Assembly: GCF_001017175.1 (NCBI RefSeq)
Contig: NZ_LCYG01000108.1
Span: 1 to 36,333 of the forward strand
Source: Microvirga vignae
Lineage (GTDB): Bacteria > Pseudomonadota > Alphaproteobacteria > Rhizobiales > Beijerinckiaceae
Reading direction: 5' to 3'
Length of the DNA stretch: 36,333 bases
This document shows, piece after piece, positions 24,638 to 31,386 of this stretch. How positions within the stretch are numbered: the stretch's first letter is position 1; every line of letters starts with the position of its first letter. The position numbers and the translations under genes are program-made. A model generated the notes under the pieces. That model did no database searches. It was not told the DNA's origin and saw only the letters and a program-made list of their open reading frames with translations.

Positions 24638-25044
24638 GCTGCGGCGGCCAAGCTGATGCGGCGCGCCCGGAGTTCCTTGAGAGCCTCTTCGATCTCGAGC
24701 TTCTGCTGCTCAAGATGGCGGATCTGGTCCTCGACCTGATCGAGAGAGAGCTTGAGGTTCATGGCGGGGCCGTTCGCCGAACGCTCCTCGGCCAGCATGG
24801 CGCGGATTTCGGTGAGGGTGAAGCCGAGTTGCTTTCCCTTCAGGATGACGGAGAGGCGCTCACGGTCGCGGGCATCGTAGATACGGGCGGTGCCGTCGCG
24901 GCGGGGAGAGAGACGGCCACGGTCCTCGTAGAAGCGCAGGGTGCGCAGCGTTACGCCGAATTCGCGGGCGAGATCCCCGATCGTGAAAGCCTTCGTGCCC
25001 TCACCCATTTCGCTAGGATTGGAACCGGTTGCATTTTGGCTCAT
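24634..25044 (-). CDS. MerR-family regulator next to the beta-oxidation operon
   Basis: 136 residues. N-terminal MerR winged helix: FTIGDLAREFGVTLRTLRFY (20-39), EDRGRLSPRRDG and RIYDARDRERLSVILKGKQL. The C-terminal coiled coil (about 95-130, QVEDQIRHLEQQKLEIEEAL) makes the dimer. The C-terminus has no cysteine cluster, so a metal-sensing role is unlikely; acyl-CoA or similar ligands are known for LiuR-type MerR proteins beside catabolic genes. It is transcribed in the same direction as, and 484 bases upstream of, the acyl-CoA dehydrogenase operon. The TAG stop (24634-24636) lies in the end of a repeat element, so the last residues (SLAAAA) may have been altered by its insertion. The start could also be the second Met (residue 13). 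Confidence 0.9.
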   Translation of the reverse strand: MSQNATGSNPSEMGEGTKAFTIGDLAREFGVTLRTLRFYEDRGRLSPRRDGTARIYDARDRERLSVILKGKQLGFTLTEIRAMLAEERSANGPAMNLKLSLDQVEDQIRHLEQQKLEIEEALKELRARRISLAAAA

Positions 25045-25104
25045 CGAATTGCCCCGTCAGTTGTTTGTTCTTTTGATCCAGTGCATCGGCACCATTCTTC
25101 GTAA

Positions 25105-25138
25105 TGTTATGATATAACATATAACATGTTGGTTGCAA
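25105..25138 (-). promoter_or_regulatory. Probable promoter and operator of the MerR gene
   Basis: On the minus strand TTGCAA (25138-25133) and TATCAT (25114-25109) are separated by 18 bases, near the long spacing typical of MerR-controlled promoters. An exact dyad TGTTAT-GAT-ATAACA (25105-25119) overlaps the -10, followed by a third ATAACA (25121-25126) and the palindrome AACATGTT (25123-25130). The MerR ATG is about 60 bases downstream. Autoregulation is likely; a metal-type spacer mechanism is not shown. Confidence 0.5.
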
Positions 25139-25414
25139 GTGCTCCAAAGCTCATGCCGTTCCCTCAGCAATGGGGAGTGGTTTTTCTTGCAAATTACCTA
25201 AGGGGAAACTGCCCGTTCGGAGGGGACTTCTCGGGCTAACCCCCAGCGCTTAACGGCTTTTTTACTACGTTCGTCGAAAGCTGCGCCATCGGCTCGATGA
25301 CCTGAAGGCCAAGTGATTCGCCTTCAATCCCAGGTTCATGACCGTCTCGGTTGGCAGAGGTAGGGGGCCTGAAGCCAGCCGGGAGAGTTCATAGTATCCC
25401 CCGCGAGCGCGGCC
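25139..25414. other. Gap between MerR promoter and PodJ-like gene, little visible
   Basis: About 275 bases between divergent genes must contain the promoter of the plus-strand gene, but no clear -35/-10 pair or ribosome site can be pointed out. A run of seven T (AACGGCTTTTTTT-like, about 25253-25263) is not preceded by a good stem. Nothing else recognised. Confidence 0.35.
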
Positions 25415-28400
25415 ATGAGACGACACGTCCTTTCGAACCTCGACGAGCTGGACCTTGACGCCCGTGAACTGGCCAAAGCCGCCGCCCGCCAAGCAGGATT
25501 GAGCCTTGAGGAATGGGCAGCGGCCCTTTTGGCCGCGAAGGACGAAAGACGCGCCTCGTCTGCCCAGGAGCGCAAGCCTGCAGGCCACGATGTCGGCACC
25601 GCCATGCCCCGCCCCGCGAAGGCCGCCCGTCCTGAACTGGAGAGAAACCTCGAGGCCTTGATGGCGGCGGTGACGGCGGAGAGCGAGCGCCAAGCTCAGG
25701 ACCACGCCTCCCGCACGGCGATCGCGCTTGAATCCATGGCGAGCTGGATCGAGCAGACCGAGGAGCGCCTGAACGAAACGGCACGCGCTTCGGCGGATCA
25801 TCAGGACCGCATGGCCACTGCCCTCTCGCAGGCTCTCTCCACCTTGAAAAATCGTCTCGACACGGTCGAGCGCCAAGCGGTCGCCGAGCGCCAGGCACAA
25901 CCTGAGACGCAACCTGACAAGACATGGATGCCCGCCGTCGGCGCAATCCGCGCCGAGATTGAGCGGCTGCGCACGAGCATGGACAACCTCGCGACCCGCG
26001 AGGAAATCGCCGCGCTCGATCATGCCCTGAAAGACATCGCCAAGGATATGGGCCAGGGTGCCGCCAGCAAGGATCTCCTGATCCTCGCCCAATCCACGGC
26101 AGCTCTCTACCGTCAGATCCAGGCTCTGTCGGGAGAGGTCAACGATGGCCTGCACGGACGCATCGGCGGCGAGATCGATCAGCTCAAAGCCAGGATCGAC
26201 AGAATCGCCGAGACAGGCGTCGACCGCACTGTGATCGACTTCCTCAGCAGCCAGATCGTGGACATGCGTCATGATCTGTCCCAGCGCGCCGAGCCTCGCC
26301 AGATCGAGCGCCTGTCGGAAGAAGTGACGACCCTCGGCCGTCAGATCGCAGATCTGCGCATTCATCAGGTCGGACGCAGCGACTTCTCCTCGCTCAAGAT
26401 CTCGCTCGAAAATGTCTGCACAGCCCTCAACCGCAATGTCGAAGCCCAGGAGGCGAACGACATCCCCGCGCAGCTTGAGGGCATGCGCCGCAATCTCGCA
26501 GCACTCGTGAACCGGCCTGCACCCGAGCCCGTGAATCTCGATCCGATCACCGATCATCTGGTGCTTTTGACCGAGCGCATGGCAAGCCTGTCCGAGAACC
26601 GCTTTGCGCAAAACGATGCCCTTAACGCCATGATCGAGCGCTTGTCCGCGCAGGTTCAGGCCGTGGCCGAGAAGGAAGCTCCTTCGCACGAGCCGCTGAT
26701 GAAGCGCTTCGACAGGATCGAGGAGGAACTGCGTCATGTTGGCCAGCAGGCGGACACCGCGTCGGTGGAGCTGATGCTGCGCACGATTGACGAGAAGCTC
26801 GATCGCGCCCCTCCCAAGCCTTCAAGTCTCGATACGCTCGAGCGGCAGATCACCACCCTTGCCGAGCGCTTGGCGGAAAAATCGGACGAGCCTCTTCAGA
26901 AGGTTCTTGAAGAGACGACAAATCACCTTCGCAACCTGCAGAACGATGCCGCCGATATCGCGGAGCGTGCTGCGAAAGCAGCGCTGAAGGATTTGCAGCC
27001 GAACCTGCCTGACACAAGCGACTTCGATGCGTTGAAACAGGGCTTCGTGGAGCTGAAGGCTCTGCAGAGCCGCGCCGACAAGAAGACCCATGAGACCCTG
27101 CGGGCCGTTCACGATGCCTTGGAGACGCTTGTTGCGCGCTTCCCCGAGCAAGGCGTTGTCGCTCATGCATCCGGTTCGATCGCTCAGGCGATCCTCACCG
27201 CCTCCCCTGAGCAGATGCAGCCTGCCGACCGGCTGGAGGCGGCCGTTCGCCGACTGCATGCCGTCACTCTGTCCCAAATCGAAGAAGTCGCGACGACGCG
27301 CCCTGACGATGACGCGAAACCGCAAGCATCGGAGGTTGTGGTCAATCCGCCTCAAGCATCGGCCCCAAAAGCGGACCCCACTTTTGAGGCCGATCCGATG
27401 CTCCCTTCCTTTCATGAGCGCATCGTTGATGCGGAAAACCGGGGCCACTTTTCGCTGACGCGGCCCTCCGGGTCCGCACGATGCGCCAGCGCCGATGAGG
27501 CGGACCTTGGCAATGTGCGGGCCGGTTTCATCGCGGCCGCGCGCCGGGCCGCGCAGGCCGACAAAGCCGATCAGACTTTCTCCACGCAGCAGCCAGAGGA
27601 AGAGGTGAGAGTCGACGAGATCGAAGCCGTCGACGCGGAAGAATCCTCATCCTACACGCCGGCCTCCCTCATCGAGCGCATCCGCAGAAGTCTTGAGTCT
27701 CATCGCCGCTCGCTTCTTCTCGGCCTCGGTCTCGCGATCCTGGCAGCAGGAACGGCGCAGGTCATCTCCAGCGGACCTGTTCCCTCGCCCCTGCCGCTGA
27801 TCTCATCCGTCAGGCACACCCAGCCGGCACCGGTTCCTCTCGTCACGGCCAAGCCGCACGAGGACGCCGCCCAGACGGGAAGCATCACCGCCTCTCCAGA
27901 CAAGACGAATCTCTTCCAGCCGTCGAGCCTCGTGGCGCCCGCAACCCCGACCCTGCCTGTGACTGCGAAGTTCCTGGTCGATCCTGCAACTGTCCATGAA
28001 ATTCCGGCCCAGGTTCCGACCGTTCTCAGGCAGGCTGCGCTCGCGGGCGATGCGACAGCGATCTACGCCGTTGCATCTCGCGCAGCGGAGGGGCGCGACA
28101 TGCCCCGGGACATGATTCTTGCGATCCATCTCTATGAACGGGCAGCTCAGGCTGGGTTCCCGCCAGCGCAGGAGCGCCTGGCGATGATCATGGAGAAGGG
28201 CATCGGCATCGCGCGCGATCCGAAGCAGGCGGTGACGTGGTACGAGCGGGCAGCCCAGGGCGGCAATATCCGCGCCATGCACAACCTCGCCACGCTTCTC
28301 GCCTCGGGCTGGAACGGCAAGCCGGATTACGCCGCCGCTCTGCGCTGGTACAACGAAGCCGCCGAAGCGGGCCTCAAGGATAGCCAGTTCAACATGGGCG

Positions 28401-28666
28401 TTCTTCTCGCCCGCGGCTTCGGAATCAAGCAGGATCTCCCGAAGGCCTACAAGTGGTTCGCCCTGGCCGCCGCTCAAGGCGACACAGACGCCGCCAAGAA
28501 GCGGGACGAGCTCGCCGGACGGCTGAGCGCTGCCGAATTGACGGCGGTGAAGGGCTCCCTTGAGCAGTGGCATCCCCGCCCTGTCGATCCTGTGGCCAAC
28601 GAAGCGCCCGCTTCTGCGGACGGCCAGACGGCCGCTCTGGATCGAACTCAGGCCAACAGGAGTTGA
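25415..28666 (+). CDS. PodJ-like polar coiled-coil protein with Sel1 repeats
   Basis: 1083 residues from ATG 25415 (weak ribosome site). The N-terminal RRHVLSNLDELDLDARELAK plus AGLSLEEWAAALL is a short helical module seen in alphaproteobacterial PodJ-like proteins. Residues about 60-640 are a long charged coiled coil. About 648-690 is a linker containing two inserted palindromic repeats. One membrane helix follows (about 766-785, LLLGLGLAILAAGTAQV), a proline-rich periplasmic stretch, and then Sel1-like repeats (about 865-1040: AIHLYERAAQAGFPPAQERL, AVTWYERAAQGGNIRAMHNL, ALRWYNEAAEAGLKDSQFNM, AYKWFALAAAQGDTDAAKKR). Caulobacter PodJ has this cytoplasmic coiled coil, single helix and periplasmic Sel1 plan and organises one cell pole. 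A polarity or envelope scaffold role is inferred from architecture only. Confidence 0.85.
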   Translation: MRRHVLSNLDELDLDARELAKAAARQAGLSLEEWAAALLAAKDERRASSAQERKPAGHDVGTAMPRPAKAARPELERNLEALMAAVTAESERQAQDHASRTAIALESMASWIEQTEERLNETARASADHQDRMATALSQALSTLKNRLDTVERQAVAERQAQPETQPDKTWMPAVGAIRAEIERLRTSMDNLATREEIAALDHALKDIAKDMGQGAASKDLLILAQSTAALYRQIQALSGEVNDGLHGRIGGEIDQLKARIDRIAETGVDRTVIDFLSSQIVDMRHDLSQRAEPRQIERLSEEVTTLGRQIADLRIHQVGRSDFSSLKISLENVCTALNRNVEAQEANDIPAQLEGMRRNLAALVNRPAPEPVNLDPITDHLVLLTERMASLSENRFAQNDALNAMIERLSAQVQAVAEKEAPSHEPLMKRFDRIEEELRHVGQQADTASVELMLRTIDEKLDRAPPKPSSLDTLERQITTLAERLAEKSDEPLQKVLEETTNHLRNLQNDAADIAERAAKAALKDLQPNLPDTSDFDALKQGFVELKALQSRADKKTHETLRAVHDALETLVARFPEQGVVAHASGSIAQAILTASPEQMQPADRLEAAVRRLHAVTLSQIEEVATTRPDDDAKPQASEVVVNPPQASAPKADPTFEADPMLPSFHERIVDAENRGHFSLTRPSGSARCASADEADLGNVRAGFIAAARRAAQADKADQTFSTQQPEEEVRVDEIEAVDAEESSSYTPASLIERIRRSLESHRRSLLLGLGLAILAAGTAQVISSGPVPSPLPLISSVRHTQPAPVPLVTAKPHEDAAQTGSITASPDKTNLFQPSSLVAPATPTLPVTAKFLVDPATVHEIPAQVPTVLRQAALAGDATAIYAVASRAAEGRDMPRDMILAIHLYERAAQAGFPPAQERLAMIMEKGIGIARDPKQAVTWYERAAQGGNIRAMHNLATLLASGWNGKPDYAAALRWYNEAAEAGLKDSQFNMGVLLARGFGIKQDLPKAYKWFALAAAQGDTDAAKKRDELAGRLSAAELTAVKGSLEQWHPRPVDPVANEAPASADGQTAALDRTQANRS
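27356..27477 (+). repeat. Two palindromic repeat units inside the PodJ-like coding frame
   Basis: Unit 1: GGCCCCAAAA (27361-27370) / TTTTGAGGCC (27382-27391), one mismatch, flanked by GCATCGG / CCGATGC (27356-27362, 27395-27401). Unit 2: GCGGAAAA (27431-27438) - ccggggccac - TTTTCGC (27449-27455), then GCGGCCC-tcc-GGGTCCGC (27460-27477). The loop cores (CCAC..TTTT / AAGTGG on the other strand) resemble those of the repeats at 24312 and 24543. Both units are read through in frame. Confidence 0.7.
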
Positions 28667-28668
28667 CG

Positions 28669-28722
28669 GCGGAGCGGAAGCGGTCAGCTTACGTTCAGCA
28701 CTTGTCCTTTAAACCGCTCCGC
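28669..28722. other. Inverted repeat after the PodJ-like gene
   Basis: The exact 9-bp arms GCGGAGCGG (28669-28677) and CCGCTCCGC (28714-28722) are separated by 36 bases and lie directly after the stop codon at 28666. No U run follows. It could end the transcript with help from Rho, or be chance. Confidence 0.3.
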
Positions 28723-28782
28723 GCATCATTGTAGCCACGCCGTGCCTGCACCGGCTCAAAGAAACCGGCAAGGGGATCCGGA

Positions 28783-29712
28783 TTGCAAATCTATCTGCCG
28801 ATCGCTGAAATGCCCGTGAGCGTTCTTCTCATCCTTGGGATGGGTGCGGCGGTCGGCTTCATTTCAGGTCTCTTCGGCATCGGCGGCGGGTTTCTCATGA
28901 CGCCGCTTTTGATCTTTCTCGGCATCCCCCCGGCCGTGGCCGTGGCGACCCAATCGGCCCAGATCGTCGCGTCCTCGACGACCAGCGTGCTCGGGGCCAT
29001 CAGGCGGGATGCGCTCGACCACAAGCTCGGCGCGATCCTGGTCGCCGGGGGCTTCGTCGGCTCGGCGCTCGGCGTGTGGTTCTTTGCAGCCGCCCGGCGC
29101 GCAGGACTGCTCGATCTCGTGATCGTGGTTTCCTATGTGACGCTTTTTACCGTCGTTGGCAGCCTCATGCTAAAAGAGAGCATTCGGGAGTTCTGGACAA
29201 AGCGGCGGGGCGGCAGCGTGCGTTTGCGCCGACAGGCGGGCGAGCATGCCGCCTATCTCGGCTGGCCTTTGCGGATGCGCTTTTACCGCTCCAAACTTTA
29301 TGTGAGCGTCCTTCCGATCCTCGGCCTTTCGCTCTTCATCGGCTTTGCGGGCGCCCTGCTCGGTATCGGCGGCGGCTTCATTATCGTGCCGGCGCTTCTG
29401 TATATCTTCCGCGTTCCCACCAACGTGGTCGTGGGCACCTCCCAGTTCCAGATCGTCTGCACGACCCTCGTCGCTCTCATCCTGCACGCGGTGCAGAACC
29501 AGGCTGTCGACATGGTTCTGGCGATCCTGCTCATCATCGGCGGTGTCTTCGGCGCACAGTTCGGGGCACGCATGGGGCGTCACTTGAGAGCGGAACTGTT
29601 CCGCTTCCTGCTCGCCATCCTGCTGCTGGCTGTGGGCCTGCGCTTTGCGCTCGAGCTCGTCCTGCAGCCGCAGGAGCCGTTCTCGATTACCGTGCAGGAG
29701 GTGCGTCAGTGA
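28783..29712 (+). CDS. TSUP-family (TauE/SafE) membrane exporter
   Basis: 309 residues from a TTG at 28783, chosen because AAGGGG lies about seven bases upstream and because QIYLPIAEMPV is a conserved N-terminus in alphaproteobacterial relatives; the first ATG is 28810. Two homologous halves of about four membrane helices each carry the family motif, FISGLFGIGGGFLMTPLLIF in the first and FAGALLGIGGGFIIVPALLY in the second. TSUP proteins move sulfite, sulfoacetate or other organosulfur anions across the inner membrane; the substrate here is unknown. It is followed after 26 bases by a TIGR02186 gene with a strong ribosome site, and the two are very probably one operon and may work as a unit. 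Confidence 0.92.
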   Translation: MQIYLPIAEMPVSVLLILGMGAAVGFISGLFGIGGGFLMTPLLIFLGIPPAVAVATQSAQIVASSTTSVLGAIRRDALDHKLGAILVAGGFVGSALGVWFFAAARRAGLLDLVIVVSYVTLFTVVGSLMLKESIREFWTKRRGGSVRLRRQAGEHAAYLGWPLRMRFYRSKLYVSVLPILGLSLFIGFAGALLGIGGGFIIVPALLYIFRVPTNVVVGTSQFQIVCTTLVALILHAVQNQAVDMVLAILLIIGGVFGAQFGARMGRHLRAELFRFLLAILLLAVGLRFALELVLQPQEPFSITVQEVRQ

Positions 29713-29738
29713 GGGCTCCTGAAAGGAGGAAGCACCGT

Positions 29739-30533
29739 ATGGTTCCAGAAAGTGCCCTCCACTTTTGGGTCCGATGCTCCAGCATCCTCCTGGTCGTGCT
29801 CGCCTCCATCACCTCCGCTTCGGCGGAGACCCTGATCACGTCGCTCTCGAACCATCGCGTCCTCATCAACTCCAACTACACGGGTACATCCATTGCCGTG
29901 TTCGGCGCCATTGAGCGGGACGCGCAAACCGTCGCCCGTGCCACGGGCTATGACGTTGTCGTCACGGTTCGCGGACCACGTCAGTTCCTGGTCGTCCGCG
30001 AGAAGGAGCGGCTGGGACCCATCTGGATCAACCAGGAGCAGCAGAAGTTTCCACAGGCCCCTGCCTATTTGAGCGTTCTCACATCAAGGTCCATCGAGGA
30101 GATCACCAGCGTTCAATTGCGCCAGCGTCAGAAGATCGGTCTTCGAGCCATCATCAACTCGACGGATTTCACGAACGAGCGCGGAGCTGGCGCAGACAAA
30201 CAGTTCCGGGAGGCGCTCTATCGACTCAAGGCGCAGCAAGGTCTCTATCTGGAAGACGAGCGCGGAGTGACCTTCCTGACAGCCGATATTTTCCGGGCGA
30301 GCATCCCGCTTCCGGCAACAGCCCCGCCCGGCGATTACAGCGTGGAGGTCACCCTATTCGCCGACACGGTGATCCTAGCCAGCACGATCACTCATTTCGA
30401 GCTGGTAAAAACGGACTTCGAGGAGCAGATCGGTTCCGTCGCCCGCGACTGGTCACTCTTCTACGGGCTCGCCACCGCGCTGATTGCCATCCTCTTCGGC
30501 TGGCTCGCCAGCGTGATCTTCCGGCGGGACTGA
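29739..30533 (+). CDS. TIGR02186 / Alph_Pro_TM family membrane-anchored periplasmic protein
   Basis: 264 residues from ATG 29739, which has AAAGGAGGA upstream; the open frame to 29076 overlaps the TSUP gene and is not coding. A signal peptide is clear (cleavage likely after SASA, residue 29). The mature part begins ETLITSLSNHRVLINSNYTG (30-49) with TGTSIAVFGAIERD, the hallmark of this alphaproteobacterial family, and is predicted largely beta. One C-terminal membrane helix (about 238-259, LFYGLATALIAILFGWLASV) anchors it. No function is established. The constant pairing with TSUP exporters suggests an accessory or substrate-capturing partner for the transporter; this is inference. Confidence 0.9.
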   Translation: MVPESALHFWVRCSSILLVVLASITSASAETLITSLSNHRVLINSNYTGTSIAVFGAIERDAQTVARATGYDVVVTVRGPRQFLVVREKERLGPIWINQEQQKFPQAPAYLSVLTSRSIEEITSVQLRQRQKIGLRAIINSTDFTNERGAGADKQFREALYRLKAQQGLYLEDERGVTFLTADIFRASIPLPATAPPGDYSVEVTLFADTVILASTITHFELVKTDFEEQIGSVARDWSLFYGLATALIAILFGWLASVIFRRD

Positions 30534-30560
30534 GCTCGAGCGAGCCATATCCTCTCTGCC

Positions 30561-30664
30561 GTCATGGCCGCACGTGCTGCGGCCATCCACGTCTTTAAGC
30601 CTCAGCGCATAAGGCGTGGATGCCCGGGACTGATCCCCGGATCGTGTCCGGGGACAGGCATGAC
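30561..30664. repeat. Composite palindromic intergenic repeat, copy 3 (centre type A)
   Basis: The left hairpin ATGGCCGCA-cgtgc-TGCGGCCAT (30564-30586) is followed by centre arms CCACGTCTT / AAGGCGTGG and a right hairpin CCCCGGA-tcgtg-TCCGGGG (30635-30653) nested inside ATGCC / GGCAT. Ends are GTCAT and ATGAC. It fills the gap between the convergent TIGR02186 and pdeM genes. Confidence 0.9.
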
Positions 30665-30684
30665 GAGAGAATGTGATGGATTTC

Positions 30685-31386
30685 TCAATCCCGGCAGAGC
30701 ATCGCCTTCGCGATGGCGAAGATGCGCTCCGTGCCGATGAGATGCGCCGTGAAGCCGTTCGGGAAGAGCGGCTTGAAAGCGGCGTCGCAGGCATTCAAGC
30801 CGCCCGCATAGGCGCCGAGAGCCGGCATGACGCAGCGCGTGCCGTCCGTCAGGAAGCAGCGGCGGCGCGTGGCGCGTCCGCGCATCACCACCTTGCCGAC
30901 GGGATGCAGATGCCCTGCCAGTTCCGCCTGCTCTCCCGCGACAGGCTCGTGGCGAAGAGTGAGCGAACCAAGCGCCATCTCCACCACCACCTGGCCTCCG
31001 ATGCTCTCCGGCAGGATGCGGTCGTGATTGCCCGTCACCCAGATCCACTCGCGACCGGCCTGAACGCCGGACAAAGTGGAGCGCTCCTCATCGCCCAGCC
31101 GATCGGGCCCGCCGATGTCGTGAAAGCTGTCGCCGAGCGCGATGACGACACGCGGGTTGAAGCGCGACACCACATCCGACAGCGCGCTCAAGGTCTCGCG
31201 CGTGTCATAAGGAGGCAGCATCATGCCGCGACGCGCAAAGGAAGATCCCTTCTCGAAATGCAGATCGGCCACGAGCAAGGCGTCATGCGCGGGCAGATAG
31301 AGGCCCCCGGACAGGTCCAGGAGGGCCAGCTGCCCCGCCAGCTCGATTTCGTGCGTTGTCTGTTTGTTCTTTCGCAATGCCGTCAC
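30685..31386 (-). CDS. pdeM: Ligase-associated DNA damage response endonuclease PdeM
   Basis: 233 residues. Calcineurin-type metallophosphoesterase with the two-metal motifs in order: VADLHFEKG (D41, H43), ALGDSFHD (D86), TGNHD (N120-D122), LRHEP (H146) and AGHLHP (H159, H161). Members sit beside an Lhr-type helicase, a DNA ligase and an exonuclease and are thought to process DNA ends. The start overlaps the stop of the helicase gene as ATGA (31383-31386), so the two are translationally coupled. The ligase and exonuclease partners are not in this window and may be elsewhere. Confidence 0.93.
   Translation of the reverse strand: MTALRKNKQTTHEIELAGQLALLDLSGGLYLPAHDALLVADLHFEKGSSFARRGMMLPPYDTRETLSALSDVVSRFNPRVVIALGDSFHDIGGPDRLGDEERSTLSGVQAGREWIWVTGNHDRILPESIGGQVVVEMALGSLTLRHEPVAGEQAELAGHLHPVGKVVMRGRATRRRCFLTDGTRCVMPALGAYAGGLNACDAAFKPLFPNGFTAHLIGTERIFAIAKAMLCRD

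Noticed and set aside
24441..24713. Small minus-strand gene between the inverted repeats and the MerR gene
   Set aside because: The frame runs through repeat sequence and the end of the MerR gene, with no ribosome site or family match.
29076..29738. N-terminal extension of the TIGR02186 gene
   Set aside because: It overlaps the TSUP gene in another frame; the ATG at 29739 has a strong ribosome site and begins a proper signal peptide.
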